From Planctomycetota bacterium (GTDB lineage: Bacteria; Planctomycetota; Phycisphaerae; WQYP01): a stretch of 37,027 bases of DNA. The notes beneath the pieces were generated by a model. That model saw only the letters and a program-made list of their open reading frames with translations. It was not told the origin of the DNA and did no database searches. This document shows, in pieces, positions 1 to 8,808 of this stretch. Within the stretch, counting starts at the first letter, position 1; every line of letters begins with the position of its first letter. The stretch covers positions 1-37,027 of the forward strand of contig JAJZCR010000031.1 in assembly GCA_021851715.1 (NCBI GenBank), read 5' to 3'. The translations under genes were made by a program, and so were the position numbers.

Positions 1-127
1 GGGCATGAGGGCTGTCCCGTATTGCCGCCGGGCCGAGCGTATTTCATGACGTCGATCCCGGCAACCGCAGTTCCCATCGCATCTACCAATCCCACCGGAT
101 TCGATTGCACAAACTGATACGTATCCG

Positions 128-170
128 TCCCGTTGCGGCCGCCAGCCGCATGTGCGCCGCAGCGCCGGGA
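128..170. repeat. 43-bp direct repeat, copy 1
   Basis: This copy matches 224-266 at 40 of 43 positions (differences at two adjacent bases in the middle and one further along). The start-to-start distance is 96 bp, a multiple of three. The unit ends in AGCGCCGGGA in both copies. There are only two copies, so this is not a CRISPR array. Confidence 0.85.
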
Positions 171-223
171 TTGAGCGCATTCGGCGACAAGCCGAAGCCA
201 CTGGTCGCATCGCCCGCGTGAAA

Positions 224-266
224 TCCCGTTGCGGCCGCGGGCCGCATGTGCGCTGCAGCGCCGGGA
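224..266. repeat. 43-bp direct repeat, copy 2
   Basis: Second copy of the 43-bp repeat found at 128-170, with three mismatches. The intervening 53 bp are unrelated to the repeat. Confidence 0.85.
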
Positions 267-499
267 CAATTCATCTCACCGGCAGGAATGCCCGTGCCAC
301 CTTGGGGATACGTGGCCGCCACGCGGCAGCCCGGCCCCGTCCTTCGACGCAACCCATATTCCGAAGTTGTTTCAATCGTCGCAACCATAATTTTCACATT
401 ATAAACCCGCTCCACTCCGCATCAACTGCCAAAGCCACCACCGACGGCCAGCCAAAGCCGCCGCCCGGCGGGCCACGCGCCCACATTGCCCGCATCCGT

Positions 500-505
500 T
501 ATAAT
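500..505 (+). promoter_or_regulatory. Putative -10 box for obgE
   Basis: A perfect TATAAT lies 75 bp upstream of the obgE start, in otherwise GC-rich DNA. I do not see a good -35 hexamer at the usual spacing, so this is only a candidate promoter element. Confidence 0.3.
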
Positions 506-580
506 GAAGTGTCTGTGGAAGTGCCGCATACGACGGTGGCGGGAAGACTCCCGCGTACGGTTCCGGTGGTGTTAGAGTTT

Positions 581-1717
581 ATGTTCATTGATGAAGCTGA
601 AATTGAAGTGTCCGGCGGCGATGGCGGAAATGGTTGCATGTCCATGCGGCGGGAAAAATATATTCCACACGGCGGACCCGATGGCGGCGATGGCGGAAAT
701 GGCGGAAATGTTTTTCTGGAGGCCGTGGCCGGAGTGGATACGCTGTTGGACATGGTCGGGCGGCATCATTGGCACGCACCCAGTGGCGAACCGGGCATGG
801 GCAAAAAAAAAGATGGTAAGGCCGGTGCGGATTTAATCATTCGTGTGCCACCCGGCACCATGGTATACGACCGCGACACGGGCGTACTGTTGACGGATCT
901 GGTCCCTGCCGGACGCAAGGTGCTCGTGGCCAAGGGTGGACGCGGCGGCCGTGGCAACACCCACTTTACCACCTCCGTTCGGCAAGCTCCGGAATTTGCC
1001 GAGCCGGGAAAGCCCGGCCAGTTGCGGCGGCTGAAACTTCAGCTCCGCCTCATTGCGGACGTGGGTTTAATCGGCTTGCCCAACGCCGGCAAGTCCACGC
1101 TGCTTTCGCGGCTTTCGGCGGCCCGGCCCAAGGTGGCCGATTATCCTTTTACCACACTCACTCCGCAGTTGGGCATAGCCGAACTGGATGCGGAACGGCG
1201 GCTCGTGCTGGCCGATATTCCAGGCCTGATTGCCGGGGCCCATCTTGGTGCAGGACTGGGTCAGGATTTTTTACGCCACATCGAACGCACCAGGGTGCTG
1301 GTGCATTTAATTGACATGGTTCCGCTGGACGGCAGCACCCCGGCTAAAGCCTACCAGACCATTCGCGCCGAACTGGCCGCCTACAGTCCGAAGCTGGCCA
1401 ACAAACCGGAAATCCTGGTGGCCAACAAAATGGATTTAACCGGTGCACCCGAACAACTGGCTCAACTGCGTTCCGTGCTGCCCGGCCACACTATTCTGGC
1501 GCTTTCCGCGGCCACCGGCACAGGTCTACGGCCCCTGCTGGAATCAATCTGGCAACTGGTCCAGGGTGCGCCGCCGGCAGAGCCATTTGTAGCACACGTG
1601 GTTCCTTTGGCCAACCTGCCGATCGACGAGCCCGATGACGATGCCGGACTCGCCACGGAAATTGCCGCGATCAAGGCTGATGATGAGCGCAAGGGACGAT
1701 ACTACAAAAAACGCTAA
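581..1717 (+). CDS. obgE: GTPase Obg (ribosome-associated)
   Basis: A 378-aa Obg/CgtA GTPase, a conserved protein involved in large ribosomal subunit maturation and stress signalling. The N-terminal glycine-rich Obg fold occupies about residues 1-158 (MFIDEAEI start, GGDGGNG, RREKYIPHGGPDGGDGG). The G domain follows with P-loop GLPNAGKST (165-173), DIPGLI (212-217), NKMD, and a SAATG G5 box. The frame is open upstream to 152, but that extension is Arg/Pro-rich and unlike the family, and MFIDEAEIEVSGG is the canonical Obg start, so ATG 581 is chosen. No strong ribosome-binding site is seen. Length is normal for the core family, with a short acidic C-terminal tail. The pantothenate kinase gene follows 61 bp later on the same strand. 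Confidence 0.96.
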   Translation: MFIDEAEIEVSGGDGGNGCMSMRREKYIPHGGPDGGDGGNGGNVFLEAVAGVDTLLDMVGRHHWHAPSGEPGMGKKKDGKAGADLIIRVPPGTMVYDRDTGVLLTDLVPAGRKVLVAKGGRGGRGNTHFTTSVRQAPEFAEPGKPGQLRRLKLQLRLIADVGLIGLPNAGKSTLLSRLSAARPKVADYPFTTLTPQLGIAELDAERRLVLADIPGLIAGAHLGAGLGQDFLRHIERTRVLVHLIDMVPLDGSTPAKAYQTIRAELAAYSPKLANKPEILVANKMDLTGAPEQLAQLRSVLPGHTILALSAATGTGLRPLLESIWQLVQGAPPAEPFVAHVVPLANLPIDEPDDDAGLATEIAAIKADDERKGRYYKKR

Positions 1718-1778
1718 AATAACGGCCGGGCAATCTCTGGTTTATTTACAACGTTACCTTAGTGGAGCTGACTGTTTT

Positions 1779-2561
1779 ATGAGCGTACTGGCAATTGATA
1801 TCGGTAACAGCCGAATTGGGGTGGGACTCTTTTCACTGGGCAAAAGCGAGGAACCTGCCCGCCGACTGCTTCACCACAACTGGCAATCCGAATTAAAAGC
1901 CGCGCTCACAGACCTCTGGCAGGCAAAGAAAATTAACGATGGTCCAGAGGTTTATCCCCAGGGCGCGGTGATCGCCAGTGTAGTTCCGGATCTTACCGGA
2001 CCGGTACAGACGCTGATAAAAAACACCTTGCATCTGGATACACAGCGCCTGGGCGAAGACTTAAAAATTCCCATGAAGACCAACCTGACGGACGAATCCA
2101 CACTGGGCGTGGACCGGCTGCTGGCGGCATTGTGCGCTTATGTCAATGCCGAACAGGCATGTGTAGTGATCAGTGCGGGCACTGCTTTAACTGTGGATTA
2201 CGTGGATCAAAACGGAATTTTTCAGGGTGGGGCTATTGCCCCTGGATTGCAGCTTGGAGCCAGAGCCTTGCACGAATTTACCGCGCAATTGCCGCTGGCG
2301 TCGCTGGATCCGCCCAAAGGCACCTGCGGCCATAACACAACAGAAGCTCTGAATCTTGGCCTGTATGCCGCCGCCCGCGGGGCCGTGCGCGAACTGGTGG
2401 AAGGCTACGCCAGTCAGCTTGGCCACTGGCCACACGTGGTGGCCACCGGAGGCGATGCCCAACGGCTGCTGGCGGATTCCGGCCTGGTGGATTCCCTGAT
2501 TCCGGATTTGGTTTTACAAGGGGCCGCTTTGGCATGGGAACACCACAAGATGGAAACTTAA
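1779..2561 (+). CDS. coaX: Type III pantothenate kinase
   Basis: A 260-aa CoaX-type kinase that phosphorylates pantothenate, the first step of coenzyme A synthesis in the cytoplasm. Family motifs visible are DIGN (7-10, phosphate-binding), GVDR (110-113, with the catalytic-type Asp112), GTALTVD (134-140) and GGAIAPG (150-156). The usual Asp of the family's DxGTA motif is replaced by Ser132 (SAGTA). ATG 1779 is chosen because the conserved DIGN begins six residues later and a GGAG lies upstream; the frame is open further upstream without homology. It probably forms an operon with obgE. It converges on copA, and the two stop codons overlap (2558-2561). Confidence 0.92.
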   Translation: MSVLAIDIGNSRIGVGLFSLGKSEEPARRLLHHNWQSELKAALTDLWQAKKINDGPEVYPQGAVIASVVPDLTGPVQTLIKNTLHLDTQRLGEDLKIPMKTNLTDESTLGVDRLLAALCAYVNAEQACVVISAGTALTVDYVDQNGIFQGGAIAPGLQLGARALHEFTAQLPLASLDPPKGTCGHNTTEALNLGLYAAARGAVRELVEGYASQLGHWPHVVATGGDAQRLLADSGLVDSLIPDLVLQGAALAWEHHKMET

Positions 2562-5068
2562 AGGCGAACTTGGCGCAGCCGCAGGGCGTTGGTAATAACC
2601 AAAACCGAGCTGAAACTCATGGCCGCAGCGGCAATCATCGGGCTTAGCAGCAAGCCGCTGACAGGATAGAAAACCCCCGCCGCCAGCGGAATACCCAGCA
2701 GGTTATACGCAAACGCCCAAAATAAATTTTGCCGGATATTGCGCATGGTGGCCCGGCTTAGCGCCAGCGCCCGCACAATGCCGGATAAATCGCCATGCAA
2801 CAGCGTAACCCCGGCGGTGGCAATGGCCACATCCGTGCCCGTCCCCATGGCAATGCCCACGTCCGCCTGGGCAAGGGCTGGGGCATCGTTAATCCCGTCG
2901 CCGGCCATGGCCACTTTGCGTCCCTGGTTTTGCAAGCGCCGCACCACCTGATCCTTTCCTTCCGGCAACACTCCCGCCTCCACGGTATCAATGCCCAACT
3001 CGGCCGCGACAGCCTGCGCCGCAACTTGGCTGTCTCCGGTGATCATCACCACGGCCAACCCCTGCTCCTTGAGCCTGGCCACCATGGCCGCAGCACCGGG
3101 CCGAACAGGATCCGTTACCGCCACATAACCCAGCAGTTGGGAATCCGCGGCTACCAACATCACGGTGCAGCCCCGGGCCTGCAAGTTTGCACATGTTGCC
3201 CGCATACCGGCAATGGCCACCCCCAGTTGCTCCATCAGGGCCATGTTGCCGATGGCAATGCTTCGACCGTTCACCTGACCCACAACCCCCTTGCCACGGA
3301 TGCTCTCAACAGCTTTGGCCGGCGGAATCGCCAGGCGTTTTTCTTCCGCAGCACGTACAATAGCGGCAGCCAATGGATGCTCACTGGCCCTTTCCAACCC
3401 TGCGGCCAAAACCAGCATTTCATCCGCCGATCCATTCATAGCGGCCTCCATTGCCACCACCTGCGGCCGGCCTTGTGTGAGAGTGCCAGTTTTATCCAGA
3501 CAAATGGTGTCAATTTGCTCCGTACGCTCCAGCACCTCGGCATTTTTTATCAGTATCCCCGCCTTGGCCGCCCGCCCCACGCCCACCATGATCGACACAG
3601 GGGTGGCCAAGCCCAAAGCGCATGGGCAGGCGATCACCACCACCGCGACAGCATTGACCAGAGCGTAGGCCAGCGACGGTGCCGGACCAAGCCATGCCCA
3701 TACGACAAATGTAACCAGCGAGCAGGCCACCACCACCGGCACAAATATGCCCGCAACCTTATCCGCCAGTCTCTGGATGGGAGCACGGCTGCGCTGCGAC
3801 TGGGCCACCATGGCCACAATCTGCGACAGCAATGTTTCCGCACCCACTTTTTGGGCCTGCATCACCAAACTGCCTGTCCCATTCACGGTGGCTCCTATGA
3901 GCTTATCACCTGGACTTTTGGCAATCGGCACCGGCTCGCCGGAAATCATGGATTCATCCACAGTGCTTTGACCTTCCAGTACCACCCCATCAACAGGAAC
4001 TTTTTCACCAGGCCGTACCCGTAACATGTCGCCTGCCTCAATGACCTCCACTAAAACATCCATTTCCTGATGATCCGCACCAATCCGCCGGGCGGTTTTG
4101 GGCATAAGGTCCAGCAATTGCCGAATCGCCGCACCGGTCTTGCCACGCGCCCGCAATTCCAGCACCTGCCCCATGAGCACCAAGGTTGTAATCACAGCAG
4201 CAGCTTCAAAATAAGTGCTCACCACGCCTGAATGACTGCGAAAACCAGATGGAAACAAACCGGGGGCCAGCGTTGCTACCACGCTATAGGCCCAGGCCAC
4301 ACCAATACCCAAGCCAATGAGCGTGAACATATTGAGATTCCAGGTTTTAATGGAAACCCAGGCCCGCACTAAAAACGGCCACCCGCACCACAACACCACC
4401 GGCGTAGCCAGAAGCATATTCACCCAGTTTACCCACGTCGCATCATGGAGGGTTGCAATGCGAAAATCCGCCAACATGGCCAGCGCCAGTACCGGTGCCG
4501 CCAAAACCGCCGCGGCCATAAAGCGTCGCAACATATCGCGCAGTTCAGGGTTTTGCGGCTCCGCTACTGCCGAAACGTCCATGGCTTCCAGAGCCATACC
4601 GCACTTGGGACAAGGCCCCGGCTTGTCGCTGACCACCTCTGTATCCATCGGGCAGGTGTATCGCACTTGGGGCCGCCCCACCGCACCCGCTTCCAGTGCC
4701 AATTCCAGAGCCATGCCACACTTCGGACAAGGCCCCGGCTTGTCGCTTAAAACGTCTGGGTCCATAGGGCACACGTAACGCGCGACGGGTTTCGTCACCG
4801 GCGGCCTGGGGCGAGCCAGACCACCAAGTTGCACCAACGGTGGCGGCGCGGCCACGGGTTTAACAACCGCGGCTGCGGCCCGCTGATGAAGATATTTTTC
4901 CGGATCCGCACGAAACTTATCCAGGCACCCCTGGCAGCAGAAATAATATGTGATGCCGGCATGTTCAAATACCCCGGCTGCCCTGGCCGGATTCACCGTC
5001 ATGCCACAAACGGGATCGACATGGGGGGCGGCTTGACCGCTGGCTTGGGGGTATATCTGCATGTCCAT
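2558..5068 (-). CDS. copA: Copper-exporting P1B-type ATPase with YHS and two metal-binding zinc-ribbon-like domains
   Basis: An 836-aa inner-membrane P-type ATPase, most likely exporting Cu(I). The N-terminus has a YHS domain (about 17-62; DPVCGM, then YYFCCQGC) and two tandem heavy-metal-binding domains (about 98-122 and 138-162; CPMD...[10 protein letters not shown]). There is no classic HMA domain. The core shows TGE-type SGEP, the CPC transmembrane motif (481-483), the phosphorylation site DKTGT (Asp525), SEHP (563-566), GDGINDAP (723-730) and C-terminal MSFSS (817-821). An in-frame TTG start at 5086 abuts csoR, but ATG 5068, 18 nt after the csoR stop, is preferred. It is co-transcribed with csoR and should be de-repressed by copper. 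Confidence 0.94.
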   Translation of the reverse strand: MDMQIYPQASGQAAPHVDPVCGMTVNPARAAGVFEHAGITYYFCCQGCLDKFRADPEKYLHQRAAAAVVKPVAAPPPLVQLGGLARPRPPVTKPVARYVCPMDPDVLSDKPGPCPKCGMALELALEAGAVGRPQVRYTCPMDTEVVSDKPGPCPKCGMALEAMDVSAVAEPQNPELRDMLRRFMAAAVLAAPVLALAMLADFRIATLHDATWVNWVNMLLATPVVLWCGWPFLVRAWVSIKTWNLNMFTLIGLGIGVAWAYSVVATLAPGLFPSGFRSHSGVVSTYFEAAAVITTLVLMGQVLELRARGKTGAAIRQLLDLMPKTARRIGADHQEMDVLVEVIEAGDMLRVRPGEKVPVDGVVLEGQSTVDESMISGEPVPIAKSPGDKLIGATVNGTGSLVMQAQKVGAETLLSQIVAMVAQSQRSRAPIQRLADKVAGIFVPVVVACSLVTFVVWAWLGPAPSLAYALVNAVAVVVIACPCALGLATPVSIMVGVGRAAKAGILIKNAEVLERTEQIDTICLDKTGTLTQGRPQVVAMEAAMNGSADEMLVLAAGLERASEHPLAAAIVRAAEEKRLAIPPAKAVESIRGKGVVGQVNGRSIAIGNMALMEQLGVAIAGMRATCANLQARGCTVMLVAADSQLLGYVAVTDPVRPGAAAMVARLKEQGLAVVMITGDSQVAAQAVAAELGIDTVEAGVLPEGKDQVVRRLQNQGRKVAMAGDGINDAPALAQADVGIAMGTGTDVAIATAGVTLLHGDLSGIVRALALSRATMRNIRQNLFWAFAYNLLGIPLAAGVFYPVSGLLLSPMIAAAAMSFSSVLVITNALRLRQVRL

Positions 5069-5086
5069 GGTCCCTATTCCTGGCAA

Positions 5087-5476
5087 CTATTGCCACAAGT
5101 GGCCCAGACGCATCAATTCTTCAGATACTGCCTCCGCAGGCCGGCCACCGGCTTGCAGCGTATGAGAAACACAATGCTGGAGATGGTTTTTCCACAGTTC
5201 CCGTGAAACCGCGCGCAGGGCCTGCTGTACCGCGGCCACCTGCACCAGAATATCTGCGCAGTAGCGTTCTTGCTGCACCATTTGCTGTAACCCACGCACC
5301 TGCCCCTCAATCCGTCGCAGGCGTTTCAGGTTGCGGGCTTTTGCCGCCGGCTCCACGGCCACCGCCCGACCACCCGGACCGATCATGGAAGAGGAATGGG
5401 GCGGCGGATGTACCACCATTGCCTTTTTCCCATGAGGTTTGGTTTTTCCATGAGGACTTAAAGGATTCAAGACCAT
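5087..5476 (-). CDS. csoR: CsoR/FrmR-family metal-sensing repressor
   Basis: A 129-aa repressor of the CsoR/RcnR family, an all-helical DNA-binding protein that releases its operator on binding Cu(I). The core RRIEGQVRGLQQMV (54-67) and the Cys73-His98-Cys102 ligand set match the Cu-sensing x-H-C arrangement. The first 45 residues are a His/Pro-rich extension (HPPPHSSS) not seen in the compact family core. ATG 5476 has an AAGGAG ribosome-binding site five nt upstream, which supports including the extension. The copper ATPase gene follows immediately, and a CsoR-type palindrome lies just upstream, so the pair is very likely an autoregulated copper-efflux operon. Confidence 0.92.
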   Translation of the reverse strand: MVLNPLSPHGKTKPHGKKAMVVHPPPHSSSMIGPGGRAVAVEPAAKARNLKRLRRIEGQVRGLQQMVQQERYCADILVQVAAVQQALRAVSRELWKNHLQHCVSHTLQAGGRPAEAVSEELMRLGHLWQ

Positions 5477-5489
5477 TACTCCTTGCTAT

Positions 5490-5506
5490 ATACCCCCATG
5501 GGGTAT
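5490..5506. promoter_or_regulatory. CsoR-type operator palindrome
   Basis: ATACCCC-3 nt-GGGGTAT, a 7+7 bp inverted repeat with C/G tracts, lies 14 bp upstream of the csoR ATG. Known CsoR operators are pseudo-palindromes with TACCC...GGGTA tracts. A TATACAAT-like -10 on the minus strand (5505-5512) overlaps its edge, so bound repressor would block RNA polymerase. The assignment is inferred from the sequence form and adjacency to csoR-copA. Confidence 0.75.
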
Positions 5507-5546
5507 TGTATAGGCTATCTCAACGAAAATTGGCCGTCAAATGCTG

Positions 5547-5574
5547 CCGCCGGCCACGCAGTCCAGGCCTGTTT
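5547..5574. repeat. Fragment related to the 33.4-kb inverted-repeat element
   Basis: About 28 bp here (GGCCACGC core followed by GCCTGTTT) align to 33444-33470 with about 24 matches and one gap. The similarity suggests a dispersed repeat, but the fragment is short and GC-rich. Confidence 0.4.
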
Positions 5575-5605
5575 CGTACCAGGTCATTTGAGGATCATCA
5601 CTGAA

Positions 5606-6721
5606 TTAAGCTGTCGGCGAGCAGTGAGATAAGCCCGGACGGAGTTGCGCACATAGATCAGGCGCATCAGACAGGCTGTCCAGAACATTAAGCCGATTGA
5701 TCAACTGTCGCAATCGGGCGGGGGAATTACGATTGAAATGCAGCACCAGACGGGGTAGGTCCGGCAGAGGAGCGTCGGAGGGTTCAATTTCCGCGGCGGA
5801 AACCATCCGGATGACATCTTCGGCAAGGATATCGTGAAATTCTGCATTTAAGCGATCCAGTTCGTCAACACTCGGAGCATGGCGAACACGCAGAACCAAT
5901 CGCCGGTCGACAAAACGCATCGAGACATAGTTGCGATAAAAGGTGGTGATATGGCTCACTGCGGCATTCACATCATCCGTGATCAGGTACAAACTCGTGT
6001 CGTCAGGCGAAATCATCGCCTCCGCCAACAACGCCTCCCGCACAAACGCTTCCCATCGCCGCCAGTATGTTCCCCCGGGATGGTCGATCATGACGATGGG
6101 CATGGGATCAGCCCGGCCGGTTTGCACCAGCGTGAGCGCTTCAAAAGCTTCATCATGCGTGCCAAAACCACCCGGAAAAAGAGCCACCGCGTTGGATTCT
6201 TTGATAAACATGAGCTTGCGGGAGAAAAAGTAGCGGAAATAGGCCAGTTTCGGATCGCCGGAAATAACCGCGTTTACTTTTTGCTCAAAGGGCAGTTTTA
6301 TCGCTACGCCAAAAGATTGATTCAAACCGGCCCCTTCATGGCCGGCCTGCATGATGCCGCCGCCGGCCCCGGTAATCACCATGAAACCGGCAGCGCTGAT
6401 CAACTGCCCGAATTGGCGGGCGGCTGCATAATCAGGCGAGGAACCGGCTGTACGCGCCGATCCAAAAATGCTGATTTTTCGGCAGCCCCGATAGGGTTTA
6501 AACATTTTAAATCCGTACCGTATTTCCTTGATCGCCCGAAGAATCAGCTTCATCTCGGCGCGGCCAGGCCGATCCTCCGCCATACGCAGCACCGTCTGAA
6601 TCAGTTCCGCGGCCAGTTCAGAATCCTCGGTAATGCCCACTTGCTCGAGCAGCTTTCGGCATTGCTGAAGTGTCTCCAGCGTACCGCTGATCGGGGATGC
6701 GGATTTTGACAGATGATTCAT
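5606..6721 (-). CDS. LOG-family Rossmann-fold protein (TIGR00730-like)
   Basis: A 371-aa protein with a LOG/“lysine decarboxylase-like” domain. Members of this family that have been characterised are phosphoribohydrolases acting on nucleoside monophosphates (cytokinin-activating LOG, PpnN-like). Motifs are IFGSAR (85-90), GAGGGIM (118-124), the R-K pair around 168-169, and the family signature PGGFGTHDE (183-191). An N-terminal helical region of about 80 residues and a C-terminal region of about 150 residues flank the core, making it longer than plant LOGs. ATG 6721 has only a weak ribosome-binding site. It is divergent from phoH and reads towards csoR. The substrate cannot be told from sequence. 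Confidence 0.85.
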   Translation of the reverse strand: MNHLSKSASPISGTLETLQQCRKLLEQVGITEDSELAAELIQTVLRMAEDRPGRAEMKLILRAIKEIRYGFKMFKPYRGCRKISIFGSARTAGSSPDYAAARQFGQLISAAGFMVITGAGGGIMQAGHEGAGLNQSFGVAIKLPFEQKVNAVISGDPKLAYFRYFFSRKLMFIKESNAVALFPGGFGTHDEAFEALTLVQTGRADPMPIVMIDHPGGTYWRRWEAFVREALLAEAMISPDDTSLYLITDDVNAAVSHITTFYRNYVSMRFVDRRLVLRVRHAPSVDELDRLNAEFHDILAEDVIRMVSAAEIEPSDAPLPDLPRLVLHFNRNSPARLRQLINRLNVLDSLSDAPDLCAQLRPGLSHCSPTA

Positions 6722-6848
6722 AGGTAGGTTCCGGATTCAAGCGGCATTTTTACCGCGTCTGCCTTATACTATGCACCGTATTGGTGCGGAATCTTGACCA
6801 AGCCGTTGTGCTTCCAAGTCGGGCCACGCAGCCCCCAGCACCATCGCC

Positions 6849-6870
6849 GCAGCCGACAGTTCTCGGCTGC
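6849..6870. repeat. Perfect 8-bp inverted repeat (hairpin) between LOG gene and phoH
   Basis: GCAGCCGA and TCGGCTGC flank a 6-nt loop. There is no T-run on either strand, so it is not a classical terminator. It lies in the shared upstream region of two divergent genes and could be a regulator site or a REP-like unit. Confidence 0.5.
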
Positions 6871-6958
6871 CTCGGCCCAAACGGACGCTGGTAGCATTGT
6901 TATCGGCTTTTCAGGTACGTTTGGCTTATGATGAAAGCAAAACCGTCAGGAGCACGCG

Positions 6959-8038
6959 TTGCTGGTCAGCATCGATATAGAACCAAATGTCAGGGTGGCC
7001 GTTTTCGGTCCGCACGATCGCCATTTGAAAACGCTGCGCGAATTGCTCCCGGTGCACTTTTCCGTTCGCGGCCATCTGCTGCGCATCAGCGGCGATGCCG
7101 ACGCCGTTGAACATGCCGCCGCAGCCATTCGGGAAATCAAGCGGCTGGCTCATCGCAATGACCACATCAACCAGGATTCTATCATCGACCTTATTCGAGA
7201 AACTGCCCCCCAAGCCATGGGCACCGCTGAAACCGACGCCGATGGAGATCTGCATGTTCTCGCCGACGGCCACCCGGTTAAGGCCAAAACCAATGGCCAG
7301 AAAAGATATCTTCAGGCCATGCACCGCCACGATCTGGTCTTTTGCGCCGGCCCGGCAGGCACCGGCAAAACCTTTCTGGCGGTCGCGTTGGCCGTCAGCA
7401 TGCTGCGTAAAAATATGATCCGCCGCATGGTATTGGTGCGCCCCGCCGTGGAAGCCGGAGAAAAACTGGGGTTTCTACCCGGAGATCTTCAAGCCAAGGT
7501 CAACCCATATTTGCGGCCACTGCTCGATGCCCTGCACGACATGATGTCCTTTGAGCAAATCCGCCGATTTATGGCCAACGATATTATCGAGCTGGCACCA
7601 CTGGCGTATATGCGGGGGCGCACCCTGAATGCCTCCATTGTGCTGCTGGATGAAGCGCAAAACACCACGCCTTCGCAAATGCTGATGTTTCTTACACGCC
7701 TGGGTGAAGGCAGTAAGATGATTGTCACCGGGGATCCATCGCAAGTGGATTTGGAGCCTGGCCAAACCAGCGGCTTAATCGATGCGCGCAAAAAACTCGC
7801 AGGGGTACACCACATCGCGTTTGTGGAGCTGGATAAATCCGATATTGCGCGTCACCGGCTGGTGCAAACCATCGTGCAGGCATACGCCACGGATACCGGC
7901 AACCCACGGACGATCCCGGCAAAGCCACCAACATCCACCGCCGCCACCGCAATTCAGCCAAAATCCGAGGCAGTCACCGCACTTGGGGGCGAGCCACCGG
8001 CGCAAAACGCCCCCCTCCATACCAATTCGCCCGAATAA
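6959..8038 (+). CDS. phoH: PhoH-family ATPase
   Basis: A 359-aa PhoH/YbeZ-type P-loop protein, probably an RNA-linked ATPase; family members sit near the ybeY/rRNA-processing set, but that neighbour is absent here. It shows an N-terminal KH-like segment (about 1-65), Walker A GPAGTGKT (131-138), the family RPAVEAGEKLGFLPGD block (161-176), Walker B LLDEAQN (229-235) and TGDPSQVD. The last 40 residues are Pro/Thr/Ala-rich and look disordered. The start is TTG 6959, with AGGAG ending seven nt upstream; nearby ATGs at 6928 and 6931 are not in this frame. Confidence 0.93.
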   Translation: MLVSIDIEPNVRVAVFGPHDRHLKTLRELLPVHFSVRGHLLRISGDADAVEHAAAAIREIKRLAHRNDHINQDSIIDLIRETAPQAMGTAETDADGDLHVLADGHPVKAKTNGQKRYLQAMHRHDLVFCAGPAGTGKTFLAVALAVSMLRKNMIRRMVLVRPAVEAGEKLGFLPGDLQAKVNPYLRPLLDALHDMMSFEQIRRFMANDIIELAPLAYMRGRTLNASIVLLDEAQNTTPSQMLMFLTRLGEGSKMIVTGDPSQVDLEPGQTSGLIDARKKLAGVHHIAFVELDKSDIARHRLVQTIVQAYATDTGNPRTIPAKPPTSTAATAIQPKSEAVTALGGEPPAQNAPLHTNSPE

Positions 8039-8104
8039 ACTTAATCACAAGGATTAAATTAGGCCTTTGGCATCCAGCGATAAAGGCAGCACCTTTTAAT
8101 GGCT

Positions 8105-8377
8105 TCAACGACCTACTTTTAACTGACGTTCAGCCTCAAGCCAATCCGAGAGCGCATCGCCGGGTCCAAAACCACGTTTGAGGTATATTTCGTACGCACG
8201 CGCCGAAATCTGCTCATAAGTGATTTTACCCACAAGGCTCGTAGCCACCGGTGTTGCTACCGTCTTGGGCGGGATTGCTGTGCCGCTACCCTTGGTTTCC
8301 GACCGACTTACCGGAACCGCCGCGGGGGCCTTGGCCGGGGCTGAAACAACCGCAGTTTTTTTCTTGTAGATTGCCAT
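8105..8377 (-). CDS. Small DUF2934-domain protein
   Basis: A 90-aa protein. The N-terminal half is Lys/Ala/Pro-rich and probably disordered. The C-terminal part (about 54-86) matches DUF2934: ISARAYEIYLKRGF then DWLEAERQL. The function of the family is unknown; such proteins are often small, basic and present in several copies per genome. ATG 8377 has AAGGAG seven nt upstream. It is convergent with phoH and stands alone. Confidence 0.8.
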   Translation of the reverse strand: MAIYKKKTAVVSAPAKAPAAVPVSRSETKGSGTAIPPKTVATPVATSLVGKITYEQISARAYEIYLKRGFGPGDALSDWLEAERQLKVGR

Positions 8378-8730
8378 AAAATTACTCCTTCGTAAAAGTA
8401 AATTAAACTCAGATGGCCAGTGTTACATCACACATCAAAAATCCATCTGAGACCTCGTGAAGGCCTTTGTTTGTACGTTCTAGTCGCATCATAAGGGCCA
8501 GAACTACAATAACAATGCCAGCCAATTTCAGTCGCCATTTCAACGATCAACGGTAGCCAGCCAAGCCGGGCAGGGCAGTAATCACGCCCCAACAACCCGA
8601 TTCTCTATCCGTCATAGTAATTTATAGGACGCAAGTCAAGCGATTACGATGAGTGAACCGATAATTTTGTTAATAGATTTGCCGGACGTTGAACGCTCCG
8701 GCCAGGCCGGTAAGGATTTTCTTGCAGTTC

Positions 8731-8756
8731 CCGGCGCGAGGCGCCGGCGACTTTTT
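8731..8756 (+). terminator. Rho-independent terminator-like hairpin
   Basis: CCGGCGC-GAG-GCGCCGG forms a perfect 7-bp stem with a 3-nt loop (8731-8747), followed by CGAC and TTTTT. It points along the plus strand, where no gene precedes it. It may insulate the VWA cluster from antisense transcription of the DUF2934 gene or end a small RNA. Confidence 0.6.
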
Positions 8757-8760
8757 AAGT

Positions 8761-8791
8761 TTGAACTTTGCCCGCCATACCATGATATACT
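8761..8791 (+). promoter_or_regulatory. Candidate promoter of the VWA/ExbBD cluster
   Basis: TTGAAC (8761-8766) and TATACT (8786-8791) are separated by 19 bp, slightly long for a sigma70-type promoter. Transcription would begin near 8798, just before the GAGAGG ribosome-binding site for the ATG at 8809. Confidence 0.4.
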
Positions 8792-8808
8792 CGCTTGAGA
8801 GGTGGCGA

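Larger units (their letters stand above)
1..580. other. Gene-poor stretch upstream of obgE
   Basis: No convincing gene is visible in the first 580 bases. Open frames exist on both strands, but their translations are Arg/Pro/Ala-rich and of low complexity, as expected from GC-rich non-coding DNA. The stretch contains two copies of a 43-bp direct repeat (128-170 and 224-266) and a perfect TATAAT at 500-505. A minus-strand open frame (83-415) would read the repeats as two copies of PGAAAHMR-x-AAATG with a 32-residue period, but it lacks any recognised domain. It may be a decayed gene or a repeat-bearing spacer. Confidence 0.5.
8378..8808. other. Intergenic region before the VWA/ExbBD cluster
   Basis: About 430 bp between divergent genes, with no credible ORF. 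It contains a 13-bp palindrome CCGGCCAGGCCGG near 8698-8710, a strong GC hairpin with T-run (8731-8756), and a candidate promoter (8761-8791) for the downstream cluster. The hairpin implies that a transcript enters from the left, so a small RNA or leader in 8400-8756 is possible. I see nothing that identifies it. Confidence 0.5.

Noticed and set aside
128..266. Possible CRISPR repeats
   Set aside because: Only two copies, 43 bp, imperfect, with a single 53-bp spacer and no cas genes.
152..580. N-terminal extension of Obg
   Set aside because: Arg/Pro-rich, not in the family; the canonical start MFIDEAEI is at 581.
2795..4024. 409-aa open frame on the plus strand
   Set aside because: Lies fully antisense to copA; His/Arg/Gly-rich shadow translation with no domain.
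5879..6709. 276-aa plus-strand open frame
   Set aside because: Antisense shadow of the LOG-family gene, which has clear motifs.
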